Shown here piece after piece: positions 51,601 to 63,500 of a stretch of DNA of 64,000 nucleotides. The notes under the pieces were generated by a model. It was not told where the DNA came from. It did no database searches and saw only the letters and a program-made list of their open reading frames with translations. The first letter of the stretch is position 1; every line of letters begins with the position of its first letter. Made by a program: the position numbers and the translations under genes. This DNA is from Serilophus lunatus (lineage: Eukaryota > Chordata > Aves > Passeriformes > Eurylaimidae): assembly GCA_013399895.1 (NCBI GenBank), contig VXBA01000883.1:1560189-1624188 (forward strand), in the 5' to 3' direction.

Positions 51601-54600
51601 TACCAAAGCAGAATTTAAAATGAGACTTTCATCTTTTCTCCTTTAGCCACTATGCTCTTCAGATGTATGGCCTGAGTTTGATTTGATTTCAATGCAAACA
51701 AATAGTCTGAGAATTTCAGACTATTTCAGCAAAATAGTTTGGGTTTCATCAGCCACTTAGGGATTTGAGTGTCTTCACTCAGTAGGTTCTGTTTAAGGCT
51801 GAGAATTTTCAGGGATTTATCAGTGTCTTTAGTCATCTGTTTATCCTCCTTTTCCTTGTAATATAAATTCAAAGGTAATATAAATTCAAAGCTGACTTGC
51901 CTAGTTTTATATTGTTAATGATTCTCTTCTGAGAACTGCTGTGGTCTAAGTAATTGCCTCAGGACATAGTCCTGTTCTCTAATTTGCCTTTTTCTTCCCT
52001 CACCCTGTAAAAGGAATTGACCCAGACAAGCTGGAGAGAATTCAACTTCCAGCTCAACATGCTGAAGAGAGAAACTCATATAATCATGTACTTGCAGAAA
52101 GGCTCATCAGGATAATGAATTATGCGGCACAACCAGGTATTTTTTCCTGGTATTTGTTTTCCTTCCAAGATGAAGTTTTTGAAGATGGAAAAAAGCTGTC
52201 TTTTCTCTGAGGGGAACATGACTGTTTAGCTTGCTCTTTGATGAGCAATCTGTATGATTTGTTAAAGACAACTGTTGGGTTTTCCTTGGTATTTGAGGAA
52301 CCAGAAACTCTGGATTTTTGCTGAATAGTTGATTTTATACTCAAACCATACAAGGATCTCTTAATTCCTAGTTTTTGTGCTTATGAATAAACAAAAATTG
52401 AGTGATTTTTACCTCCATGTTTTCAGGATGAAATCTTAGATTATCTGTGGCACCTTTACTTGTAAAAGTAATTCCAGTGGAGAAATAGTCCTGAAAATTA
52501 TAAGGTAGCCTTTGCTCATAGCAATCCTTTGTCCAGCACCTCTAGCTGGTAGCAAATTTTCCCATGACTTTTTTTAAATCTTGGATTGTATTTTCAGTTC
52601 TGAACTGTTTTGTAGAAAATGTGGCGTTTTTTCTTCAGGTGTTTTTTTTTTGTGAAATGAAGATTACAACACTCAGTGACCTATTCCATGGAAATAGGTT
52701 TTTGTTCAAGCTACACTTCTTCTCCCCTTAAAACTTCAGACAAGTGGAACTGGTTTTCCCCTGAAAGTGACACACTATCACAGTGATATTCTTGACTCTG
52801 CAGAATAAAATCTATTGTTTGTTTGGCATGCAAGACTGATCTAGAGAGTATTAACATGTTTATATGTGAAGAGTTTGTACATACAGCAGCAGGAAAGACC
52901 ACAAGATGAGGAAATGCATTTATTTTAATAAAGGCATGTCTGGGGAAGAGTGGATACACTGGATTTTTATTAAACTTGCTAAATGCTGCGTAGAACATCT
53001 TTTCTCTTTTTTTGGAGGGTACTCGCCTTTACATCTTTAGTTTCTGGCAGCATAGTGCTGACTTTCAAAACAGTAGATGGGAGTTGGAGTCAAAAATGAA
53101 GATGTCTGTCTGTCTGTCTCTTGGATATTTTGTCTTAGTGTAGAACACTGGGCTCAGACTGTACATAATTTCTGATAATTTCTTTAAAATCCTTCTGAAA
53201 CTAAGCTTAAAATCTCAATGCATTTTTTCACTTGGACTTCTCTAAATTCTCACATCCAGGCTGTATCTGAATCCTTTGGACTTCTTTTAAGAGAAGCTTA
53301 GTGCCTTAGTACTGTGCTACATACAAAGCTTCCTTTACCCTTAACTATATCCATGCCAAAAGTCTCAGATCAGTTTGTAACTTCAGGGTAATTCAACCTG
53401 TGTTGCAGGTTAATAAAGGCAGTGGTTTGGCCTTATTTTTTAACAGTATTAATCTTTGTTGCCTTCTTATTGCACAGGTCTGCTTTAAGTTGTCTTCTGC
53501 TTTAAATTACACTTCCAGTTCTTCTGTAGCCATCAGCATTGTAAGCCAGCATCAGCACTCATCCTTGTCTGACAGGGTGTGTGGGACAGGAGCAAAGTTT
53601 TGACAGCTGAGGGGAATGTAGAAACATTTCAGAATATTGGTTAATGAGAAAAACAATAATTAAACTGCTGCTATTTTGTGTATTGAAATTTTCTTTTCAT
53701 AGATGGAAAAATCCGCTTGGCAACTTTAGAACTTGGCTGCCTGTTGCTGAAGCAGCTTGTTTTCTCTAAAACTGGCAGCATCATAAAAGATGTTCACCTT
53801 GCTTGTCTTGAGGTGAGTATTTTCTTTCAAAATACCAGTCACAGCACCACTGGTCTGTGAGTCTTGTATAGTTGAATAAATTTGTTTCATTTCTGATTGC
53901 AATAAGCCTAAATTTGAAATTTGAGCTTCTAGAACATATTTGCATTGTTGGCTCTGTGCGGAACAGTAAAAACCCATGTTCTGTCCTCAGCTTTGCTGTT
54001 ATCGTGGTGTTTAAACTCATAATTTCTCAAACATGTTCAGTTTTCTTTCTGAAGCTAATAAGGTCACGTAAGCTGTATTTTCATAAGTGCAGGAACTATA
54101 TTCTATCAAATTATGGGATGGAGGCCATGTATGTAGGGATATTAATCAACAGTCTCTGCTATATGTGTTTTGGGGATTTTTTTTTTTTTTTATGTGACTG
54201 ATAAGTAAATTGTGTATGTACTCCCTGAAAAACATTTTTTCTTTTCTAGGGTGCAAGGGAAGAAAGTGTTCACCTCCTTCGCCGTTTCTACAAGGTACAT
54301 ATGCAAAATGCTGTGAGGAAAAATCCTTTCCATGATGTGGAAATAGAAGCAAGTCTGTAGCCCAGTCCTTACTAGTGCCCAAAGCAGCACTTTATTTTAA
54401 GATGAGAACTCCAAATTTGTGGCAGCAAAGAATGTATTTTGTTGAGGGATTCCTCTGCTCTTCTGCCCTTCATGTGCCACACTGACATAACAAAGGGCTG
54501 TTGGAAGACTCACAGGGTTTATATTGGAGGTCAGGTTAGCAGTGATGTCCCTTTGTTACCTCTGTGATGCCACACAATTAGAACATGATTTCTGGGATTT

Positions 54601-57600
54601 TTGTCATTGACACTAATATGGAATTTGGTTTTGACATTACTTTTTGTTTGTGTTTTATCTGAAATGATGATCCAATGTTTTATTTAATATCTTCTCTAAT
54701 TGGAGACTTTTCAGCTTTTTGCCTTTATGTGTGTGTGTTGTAAACAATGAAAATTAAAATGATTAGCTCTAGTTGTTAACTCCTATATAAGGAGGAGTAA
54801 ATCTATTGCAGTTTCAGGGGTCTGAAATACCTTCCTGTTTTTGTTAGAATTCTTTTGAAGACTGTTTGCTCAATATGGCTTACAAAAAAAAAAAGTCACT
54901 TGTGGTGGGTTAACCTTGGTTGGCTGCTAGAGATCCATTCAGCTGCTCTCTCACTGCCTCTCCTCAGCAGGATGGAGTGAGAAGAGAATATCTTGGTGTC
55001 AAGATAAAGAACAGGAAGGTCACTTGCCAATTTGTCATGGGCAAAACAGACCCAACTTGGCAAAAATTAATTTCTTGCCTAGAAAAATAAATTCAGGTAA
55101 CAAGTGACAAAGACATTGAAAAACCACGTTCCCCACACATTTCTGTTTTCCCATGCTCAGCTTCACTCCTTTGTTCCTGACTCTTCTACCCTCTCCCCCT
55201 GCTGAGTGGTGCTGAGGGGCAGTGGGAAATAGGGGAATATGCAGGGGTTTGGTGTCAGTCCATAGTAGTTCATCTCTGCTGCTTCTTGCTCCTCACTCTT
55301 TCCCCTGCCCCAAAGTGGGTCCCCTCCTCCATGGGCTGCAGTCCTTGAGGAAAATAATCTGCTTCAGTGTGAGTCCTGCAGACTGCTGCCCCTGCAGGGC
55401 ACATCCTCCTGCAGTGTGGGGATCTGCTCCACCATGGTCCTCTCCAGGAGCTGCAGAGGAATCTCCCCTCTTTCCTTAAATGTGTTTTCCCAGAGGTGCC
55501 ATCAGTGTTGCCGAAGGGCTCAGCAGTTTCCTGCAAGAGGGCTGTTGGCACAAGGCAGCCCCAGCCTCCCCTCAAACACCCTGTACAAAATTAAACCGAA
55601 CACACACAGCTCCATAGCCCTAAGGATTCATGGTATGTCCATATTCTTTCTTTTGGAAGGGAGAAGAAATTTTTCTGGATATGTTTGAAGATGAATACCG
55701 GAGTATGACAGTAAGTGACACCCTTTCTGCCCTGCCAAATCCTCAAACTCAGATACAGCGCAGGAGCAGTTAATTACTGATAGTTACTGAGAACACTGGG
55801 GTCCTTATTGCTGGGAGCAGAATAACAAAACATGAGTGGCATTCTTGTCTCTGAGGAGTTGTGTCTATACTTACGTAAACTGTTTATGTGAAATTTCACA
55901 ACTCTATTTAGTAAAGCCCATTGCTATCTGAGATGGAGCACACAAAAATTACCTTATCTTACCAAATGGGACACTGGATTTATTTTTCACTAGTTAAACA
56001 ATTTAGAAATCTTTCTGTATCTATCTGTAGCCCAGCAAGGTGTCAGTTTTGGGTGATGTCACTTCATTTACCAGTGGAAAACAGGGTTGTAGAGAGCAAA
56101 CCTTTGGTCCTTTGCTCTAGGAGAGGTGCTGCCTGTGAAGGTGTTAATGGATTACAAAGGTTAATCTCAGACAGTTCATATTTAACTTAGATAATCACTT
56201 TTAAAACATGTTTCCATTTCACTTCTTGGGTTAGAATTCAGATAAAAATACTTTGGCTAGTCAGTTACAGGTGTTTTTTCCCCAGTAGCACAGAGATTTA
56301 ACAAACAACTGCTCATTAATTAATTTAATGAGCTGCTGTGCCTTTGATATGTTGCAATAAATTTTGAGAAGCATCTTACATATATTTTACCAGCCTTAAA
56401 TAATAGAAGCAACTATGTAAGGGAGGGACTGCTAGTGGCAAGATTGGAGGGATTTGACTAGTTCGAAAATTACTGCATTATTAGAAACTAGAAAGTTCTT
56501 TTTTGAGAGAAAATGTTAAGGGAAACTCTTGAGATTGAAGTAATGACAAATTTAAGTCAAAACTTGAAATCAAACCCGGCAGAATTTGGTTTTTACTAAT
56601 TGGGAATAGCCCTTTTTTTCAGTAAACTTCTGGCATTTTTCCTGTCTTTTATCAGGATGGAAACTTCAACAGTGTCAGGGAATGATGAGCAAATACAGAG
56701 ATTGCATGTAAGGACCTTACAGGAAGACAGATGGTATTAAAAATTCTCAGAACTCCAGAATGTGCAACAATGAGTTGTATTTAAAAGTGAAGAGGCAAAT
56801 GCTTGTTGTTCTGTGTAGTAATCAATGTTAAAATGTTTTTATAGATGAAACCTATGAATGTAGAATACTTGATGATGGATGCCTCAATCTTATTGCCTCC
56901 AACGGGGACACCCCTGACTGGTATTGATTTTGTGAAAAGATTGCCCTGTGGAGATGTGGAAAGAACACGAAGAGTGAGTAAGACTATTTTTCTTACATTT
57001 ATTTGTGACAAAATGATGCCAAAGCCTTTGAATGATTCTAGAAATATAAATCTTTTTCCTTGATTGGAAGTTTTATCCATAAAATCTTAAAGATTTGGTG
57101 AGGACAGAGGTGTGTAGAGTATATAATAATTACCTGTTCCACTGGAGAAACTTTTTCTCTGATTTTTTTGTGTCTAGTCAGCACAATATGTTCTTGCACT
57201 GGGGTTTTAATTTCTCAGACCATGCAGACATCTACATACAAAGGCATTTTGATGACACTCATTGATATATTGTCAGCTTCCTTTTGTGATCTGATACCCT
57301 ATCTTTCAATTATATTCCTGTAATAAGACTTTCCAGTGAGAGTCTGACTGGCTTCTTATTACTCATGTTTCTAGACAGCAAAAAGTTGAATTCTACTGCA
57401 GAGTTCATCTTGCCAAAGTAATTCATGATAGAGATCTTGACAATGAGGAGAAAAATAGCCAAATACCTGTTTTTATGACTGACTCAATCTGTAGAGATGA
57501 TACTGCCCTGAATGGCAACATCATTATCACCTTTCTTGGGTTAATCAGTTCTTGGCTCTTATCTGGCAGTGTCTTGTAAGCCTTGCAGTGCCAGTAAGTC

Positions 57601-60593
57601 TAAGAGATATATTACTGCACAACATCATTATTTGAAAAGTGTTGTTCTTTGGCTTTCTTGGCATTTACGTAAGTGTATGTGTAAGTACATTCAAGTACTC
57701 TTGAGGAAAAAACATATTTCCAGGAATCTTCTGAAAAGGTTTATTTTCATTACTTATTGTAAGCCACACAGCTTTTGTTATCACAGCAAGTTGTTCAATA
57801 AAATTCAGTGAATTATTTTGAAGAGTGTTCTTAGAAGGCAAAAACACTTCCTTGAATTCTCTGAGGCATTTTACAGAGGGATACTTAGAAATGCACATTA
57901 ATGGAAACTCACTGCTCCATGATTTTCCTGTGCTGAATAAGGAATAGCTTAACTTTTGGGAGTAGAAATTAAAAAATTGATACAAATATTCCTGTACAGT
58001 CTTTGGGGTGAAAGGGTCTTTATCATCAGCAAGAATTCCCACAATAGTTCTTTGTTGATCCTCCTTCCCCAGTCACATTGCTCTTGAAGTTCTAGCAATT
58101 CCTCAATTCCTGTGCTGCTTTCTTCCAGCTGAGTTACCTTGCTTTGGCTGAATTGCCATAACAATATGCTGATCTTCAGGTGTATCTTGTGACATTGCTG
58201 CTGCCACTTAATCTGCTGGTGTTTTCTGACTCTCAGAAATCAGATACTTGTTGTGTTATCAAAGGCACATCTCCAAAAGTCCAGCCCCTCTGTCTTAAAA
58301 CATTAAACTGCCAGAAGTTGTTAGGCTGCTTGATCAAGCCTTCTGCCGTCGGTCAGATTTCTCTGGAGTTGTTGATAGTCCATTTACTGCTTGTTGGTTG
58401 CATCTCTTCCTTCTAAGTGAGAACACTTTTTCATGGGAGTGGTATAAGAGACTGGTGGGTTTCCCTGCAGATTGCTATTTCTTTGCACATGGTATGTGTA
58501 TGCGAATGAAGAAGTCAACATCACAATGCATAGTTCTTGAATGTAGATGGAAATTCATATTTATTTCTGTTTAACCCAGAAAACAGAAATAATCTGAAAG
58601 AATTCTAGGCCACTGAACTTTTCTGCTCTTCTGTTGAGATCTGATATTAATCGTAGGAAGGCCCAGCTCACATACTTTTGAGTTCATGTTGATATTGGTA
58701 ACAAACTGAGGGCTGTCAGTATTGTAGGAAACATAGTGTAGTTCCCTTTCCATCTGATCTTCTTGCTTATTAATTTTTCTTGCAAAGGCTAAAGTTTTAT
58801 TTTCTACTCCTGTACGTTATTCTGCAGTAAATGTGATGACATATTTGGAGATCAGTGACACTAGTTTTTTAGGAAATGTATGCAACAAAAATTAATGCTG
58901 TCTAGGAGGAGGAGGATGGAAGGCAAAAATTAGTGAAAGCAGGCTGAGTGATGACTGCCCTCTGAATTAAAAAATAAAAAAAAAAAAAAAAAAGGCAAAA
59001 ATCACATAAACAAAGAACAAAAACACACAAAAAAGCCCTTACTGTGTATGACTTTTGGGTTACCAAAAATCGTTCTGTTCTTGATTGAATTTGAAAAATT
59101 TTAAATCCAATACTGTGAATTTTTCTTGAAGCATCTGGTAGTATGTTTTTTAGAAATTGTACATAATTTCAGGAAATCCACAATACATTAGAATCCAATC
59201 TGCCTAAATGGGAGAGATCTCCCATTACAAAGTGACTCTGTTTTTATGGATAAGGTAATGCTCAGATAATTTTGTTAGATACCCTTGACATCCTTTGCTC
59301 CACATACTCCTATTGTCCCACTGGATTTTAACAGTTTTGGTGTCATTTCATGGAAGAGCCTGATATATGGCTTCCCTCTGTTCATCCCTGTTCTGCCAGA
59401 AGTTTCTGGAAGCACTGTCAATGATGTTCTGGCCAAGCCCTCACAGTTCTGGTTCACAGGAGCCACAGTTCTGGTTCACAGGAGCCACAGTTCTGTGGAT
59501 TTTAAAAACAGAGGGGTGAAGGAGTTTCCCTGAAAGCACTTGAGATTTGTTTTCCTAATACTTCCTGCAATCTGGGAGTTTCTGGGCACTGCAGCTGTTC
59601 ATGAATTCAGTGCTTTTACTGTAAGGCAGCAGTTAAATTTACAGTATGGCACAGGATTACTGTGTAGGGAACGCTTAAAAAACAAACACCAGAAGTAATA
59701 AAAAATGATTTTTCATTTACTATACTGAAAATACAGCCGTTGTAGGGGAAGAGGATTATAAATGGTGCCTTTTGAAATGTGTCTAATAAAATGATGGTTG
59801 TTTTTTGACACTTTTGGTCTTTGCATACCATATGTCATTAGTTTATAAATCAAAGCTAGCTTACTCATTTCACAGAGCAGCTGTTGAAAGTTCCTTGGGC
59901 CTGGTGCAGCTTTCAGAATGCTTTGCTCTCATGTAGATCTTCTGAGAATATAAATTGAGTACTCCAAGAATGCTGTATTTCATGTGGCTGATTTTGAGGA
60001 ACACAGCAAATTAAAAAGCAGAAATCCCTGCTGTTTGCTGTCCAACTTGTAGACATCTTAGTTAGACTCAGCCAGAAAAGTTATTAGTGCTTTGAGTTCA
60101 AAATGTGACAGTTTCTGAAGGTTGGTTGTGTAGATGTCTGTAGCATACAGATATTACAAGTACAATCAGTCTTAAAATAATGATTAAAGAAAAAATTGCC
60201 TGTCAGTCACAACCTGTGTGTAAGCGTGCCAGTGGGAAAAAAGCCCTGTTGGTTCTACTTCACTGAAAATCAATAGCATGTTTCACCTTCCTTCATCTCC
60301 TTTTTTAACTAAGTTTGAAATTGCATTCTACTCTTCCAATTTAAAGTGTAGATTTACTGTATGACAACAAACTCGGAGGTTGTAAAAGCCAGTATACATC
60401 TCTAAGATTCTGTTAAAATACCTAGTACTGGGTGTAGCAATATTTTAATACTCTTTTCTTTAATTCCTCAAGGCAATCAGAGTTTTCTTTATGCTCCGTT
60501 CACTGTCACTGCACTTGCGAGATGAGCCAGAAACTCAGTTACCACTCACAAGGGAGGGAGATCTGATAAAGACAGATGATGTTCTTGATTTGA
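24670..60593 (+). CDS. CLEC16A: CLEC16A, first 19 coding exons (5' part of gene)
   Basis: CLEC16A (Drosophila Ema) acts on endosomes/lysosomes and, with RNF41/NRDP1 and USP8, in mitophagy. It lacks a working C-type lectin domain despite its name. Exons by frame and splice sites: 24670-24749, 30750-30878, 31611-31744, 32488-32636, 33291-33396, 34930-34935, 35269-35392, 36229-36403, 37914-37967, 40423-40536, 45409-45637, 47026-47155, 51161-51261, 52014-52136, 53703-53812, 54250-54294, 55660-55710, 56845-56973, 60473-60593. They join without a stop into about 703 residues, near-identical to mammalian CLEC16A in most exons. The start MFGRSRSWVGGGHGK is the family N-terminus. The conserved FPL domain falls in about residues 50-200. 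Human CLEC16A is 1053 residues, so about 350 C-terminal residues lie beyond 64000. Three acceptors end in AAG (52013, 55659, 60472) and not the commoner CAG/TAG. Confidence 0.97.
24750..30749 (+). other. CLEC16A: CLEC16A intron 1
   Basis: A 6-kb first intron. Its first 300 bases continue the CpG island, with a G-run cluster at 24761-24822. The rest is AT-leaning with no recognised transposon or exon. A GC-richer patch at about 28200-28510 stands out from its surroundings but shows no open frame or element I recognise. Confidence 0.8.
24761..24822 (+). other. G-run cluster with G-quadruplex potential
   Basis: At least five runs of four or more G, including one of 12-13, are separated by short loops such as 'a', 'ct' and 'gct'. 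They start about 10 bases after the first CLEC16A donor site. The pattern fits the usual G4 motif on the coding strand of the promoter-proximal intron. The exact length of the longest run is prone to sequencing error. Confidence 0.7.
33795..34110 (+). mobile_element. old CR1 LINE fragment in CLEC16A intron
   Basis: A degenerate match to the end of the CR1 3' region: 'ctgcaacaggttctccagaga', then 'gggatcttcaaaactcagcaag', then 'tcatcaacctgattgaactttgaagttag'. The order and spacing fit CR1 in plus orientation. The 5' half, to about 33980, is too diverged to assign with confidence. Confidence 0.55.
34930..34935 (+). CDS. CLEC16A: CLEC16A 6-nt micro-exon
   Basis: The exon is TGTCAT, between acceptor ccttaatgcag and a perfect donor gtaagt. 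Exon 33291-33396 ends with one codon base (g) and exon 35269-35392 begins tg gac. Inserting the six bases gives Val-Ser-Leu-Asp, as in mammalian CLEC16A (KVSLDNQ). Skipping it joins directly to Val-Asp, so it adds Ser-Leu in frame. No other nearby AG/GT pair restores VSL. Micro-exons this small are usually regulated by SRRM4-type factors in neurons (family knowledge), which suggests optional inclusion. Confidence 0.85.
40537..45408 (+). other. CLEC16A: CLEC16A intron, 4.9 kb
   Basis: AT-leaning intron sequence. I see no exon, recognisable transposon or conserved-looking open frame. The preceding intron 37968-40422 is similar. Confidence 0.7.
45409..45637 (+). CDS. CLEC16A: CLEC16A exon with charged linker and internal donor
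   Basis: A 229-nt exon encoding a Lys/Arg-rich stretch (KGKKRMQKRPNYKNVG) followed by an acidic run (EEDEEERGSEDNQDDLD), a flexible linker in CLEC16A. The main donor gaag|gtgagt is strong. A second donor, aaag|gtacag at 45589/45590, has the same phase. Its use would remove 48 nt (16 residues) without frameshift. Confidence 0.9.
47156..51160 (+). other. CLEC16A: CLEC16A intron, 4.0 kb
   Basis: AT-leaning intron with a (TTTG)n microsatellite at 50293-50317. I recognise no other element or exon. Confidence 0.7.
50293..50317. repeat. (TTTG)n microsatellite
   Basis: Six tandem TTTG units in a CLEC16A intron. Length polymorphism is likely. Confidence 0.9.
53103..53120. repeat. short (TGTC)n tract
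   Basis: About four tandem TGTC units in the intron upstream of exon 53703. Confidence 0.85.
54901..55604. mobile_element. avian endogenous-retrovirus-type solo LTR (degraded)
   Basis: The block opens tgtggtgggttaacc and ends ...aaattaaaccgaacacaca, giving TG...CA ends. Internal landmarks are those of a common bird LTR: a gatggagtgagaagaga segment, 'gtcatgggcaaaacagac', repeated 'gtgagtcc...gggctgcag' units, 'gctccaccatggtcctc' and 'agctgcagaggaatctc'. There is no gag, pol or env nearby, so this looks like a solo LTR. Orientation is uncertain. No clear target-site duplication was found, and the copy is diverged. It fills more than half of the intron between CLEC16A exons 54250-54294 and 55660-55710. 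Confidence 0.75.
57665..58164 (-). pseudogene. unidentified decayed open frame, possible pseudogene
   Basis: Two overlapping minus-strand frames (57949-58164 and 57665-58042) share an unusually open stretch of about 500 bp in an AT-rich intron. The downstream frame reads as an ordinary soluble protein fragment of 125 codons with mixed composition (for example SLNFIEQLAVITKAVWLTIS). I do not recognise the family. A frameshifted retrocopy or a repeat-derived ORF is possible, and so is chance. Confidence 0.2.
58969..58993. repeat. poly(A) tract
   Basis: A nearly pure run of about 25 A with one T interruption, on the plus strand. No retrocopy could be identified next to it. Confidence 0.9.
59442..59495. 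repeat. 22-bp tandem repeat, about 2.4 copies
   Basis: Two exact units of cacagttctggttcacagga + gc are followed by a partial third unit. This is a small local duplication in a CLEC16A intron. Confidence 0.9.
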
Positions 60594-63500
60594 GTAAGTA
60601 GTCCCTCCATTTCCCATATAGTCTGACATGGAAAAATTGATGGCTTTGTTTTTTTTCTCTAAACTGCTTGTCACTCCTGTTGTTACCTAAACTACCTGAA
60701 TTGAACTTGTACAGCATTAAAGTTTTAGTGAGTGTTGTAGTATAAAAACATTTTCCAGTTCAAATCTTTCGTTGCCAGAGAAACAGGAGAATATCAGCAC
60801 TTCGGCATAAAGCATGGAGAGTTCATATCATTGCATAGGTGCTATATCTTGGGAGGAGACTTAGCAGTGGGCAAAATGTGACCTAAAAAATTCTAGTTGT
60901 GTGCCTCTTCTAATTATTGCCTCGGAGATATTGTTGATGTAATAAATTTTTCTCAATCTATTATTACAAGACTTCTAAAATTCTTGTGAACTTTAAGATG
61001 CCTCCAGTGGCTATGCTTGTTTGTGTACAAATAGTGTCAAGCAGAGTTTAACAGGATCCAGTCATCAGTTTCAGTACCAGTAAGTTTCAGCTACTGTTTT
61101 GATTTTGAAAAACTCTGCAAAACCAAAACTCACTTTATCAAAATGGCTTTTTTTCTTTTTGCCTGAATGCAATGCTGGTGTTTTATAGTAGCTGGATTGG
61201 AGAAAGACTGAAGTCCTTGTAAAGAAATATTTTCATATTTTAATATTTTGGTATAAACCTTTGTACATTATATTGTAAACTTTTAGATGTAGTTGCAAGA
61301 TTATCAGCGCTATATATAGAGAGAGAGTCAGGTAATTCCACAGGTTTATTCTATATTGCTGGATATGCTGCCACCAGAATATCTGCTGTTACTTTTCAGT
61401 GGGTTTTTTTCTACTGTACATAGTTTTGAATCTCTCACATGTTATAACTGCCTGCCTTAGACTGCCTGTGAGGCTGTAAGTGTCTCATGTAGGTGTCTTT
61501 TTAATCTCATGCAGCAACTCACTGTGTGAAATTCACTGGCAGCTCAAATTAACAGCCCTGGTGCTTGGTTTTAGGCTGGTAACAGGATTATGTTAGTGGC
61601 AATGTTATAGATACCATGGACAAGAAGTACATGACGACATATTTAAAGCTGTTATTTCTGTGCTGAAACTGAAAATAGTAACATTATAGTTAAGTCTCCT
61701 TGTTCACACTGTCTGTCCCAAATATATGGGCTTTAAAAAGGTCATCACAGTCAACATTTCTTAAAAAAGATTTGAGAAAAGTTTATGATAGAATAATTGA
61801 GGTGAAGGAACATCAGGAGATCATCTAACCTAACTCCCCTGCTCAAAACAGGGTCAGGGAGAGAATATTGCCCAGGGCAGCTTGTCGTATTTGAGGAAAA
61901 GAGGGGAAGCCAGAATGTGGTTCAGGCGTATGACCAGGGCCTCAGCCTCTAATTTCAGATGTACTTCGTGGGAACATTTAGGTGGATCCATGATTTGTTG
62001 CAGTCTTAGTAAGGAAGTAGTAAAGCAGAGTATCACAGCAAACAGGCTACATGCTGCTGGGAAAGGTTCTTCATGTGAAGTGGGAGATTTGGACTATCTG
62101 CAGCCTAATGTTTATCTTGGGCCACCAGCTTGGCTACAAAGAGCTAAAAGTTTTCTGCAAGAGCTTTTAATGTCTGTAGATGATTTCTGGAATTGTGATG
62201 ACCATAAATTATAAAAGCATTAAAGATGAAGCCCTGAGGCATTTAGACTATCTCCTCAGGTAGCTGCTAGATTTGCAAAGACTTCAAATAATACAGTCTT
62301 TTCAGGCAAGTACTGCATGAAGATAGGCAACTGTTTTCACCTAATTTACATCCTCTGTGCTGCAAGCAGCTGAGGTGTTTGAACTCTTTCATTGGCTCTA
62401 TTTCCTAAAATTGTATTTTTCTTGGAGAAAGTCCACAGAAATCTTGGCTCCGTGTCTTGGAGATGTAGTGTCCAAACTGGCATAATTGTGCATGAGGAAA
62501 TATTAGACATTCTGGTAATCTCAGAAAGGACACCATGCTTTGCAGCAGTGTCACATCAGTATTGAATGGCCGTAGCCTATGCTTCACTTTAGTATTATTG
62601 AAATTAATAATTACAGTTTACTGGACTTGATAATTTCATCTAAATGTGGTGAGGTATCTGTAACTGTTTCATAGCAGAGCTGTATTCTCAGATCAGATCA
62701 CTGGAAATGTGTTTAACCACACTTTCTCTTGTTTTTGTCATCAAGGATGATGTGGCTTATGACCCTTCAGCAGCTCTGAACTAGAAGCAGTGATGTAAAT
62801 GGGCTACTTTGAGTTATATAAACTCAAAAGGATTCCTGTAACAGTTGCCTCTTCCTTTCTGTTCTTTGATAAACTTTTACTGTAATGTTTTACTTCAAGT
62901 TTTTGTCAGATCTAAACTGAAAACTTTCTGCTCTGGAAAGCAACTTCTGCCCTTTGGGTTCTTCACATGAAGTGCATTTTTGCAGTCAGGAAGTTGAACT
63001 CTTACAGCAGCAATTCCAATTATATTAACCTGCTTGCTGTTGCACCAAAAACTTTGGAAATCCTGATCAAAAAGAAATATTTGAAAATTCCACAACTCTT
63101 TGGTGTTGTGAATCTCACAATAGATTATCTGTCAAATTCAGCACCCTGACATTTCATATTCGGAAGAGTCCAAATCCACGTACTTCAGGTCTTGAGAAGA
63201 TTAGGACTGTTCCAGCAGTTCAGATCACCTGCAATAAATATGTTGATGAACTAACTGGAGTAATGAATAAGAGGCAATAAATAAAGTGTCCCAAATTAAG
63301 AAATATCCTGATATGTTCCAGCATCCTGTTTTGAAACATGTCTGTAGTTGTTGAAAGTCTTAAGGGCTCATTAACACTCGTAACACTTTGTGCTTGCTGT
63401 TGAAACTGCTTCCAAAAAAGCATCAGCTGTAAGAGGTTATGCAGGGTAGAGGGTAGGCCATATAGTAAGTCCATCGTTGTTTAGTCAGGCCAAATGTTTG

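Larger units (their letters stand above)
56974..60472 (+). other. CLEC16A: CLEC16A intron, 3.5 kb
   Basis: AT-leaning intron. It contains an unidentified minus-strand open stretch (57665-58164), an A-run (58969-58993) and a 22-bp tandem repeat (59442-59495). I recognise no exon in it. Confidence 0.7.

Noticed and set aside
24670..60593. C-type lectin function for CLEC16A
   Set aside because: The gene name implies a lectin, but the exons here encode the FPL-domain protein with no carbohydrate-recognition domain, and the family is known to act in endosomal/autophagic traffic.
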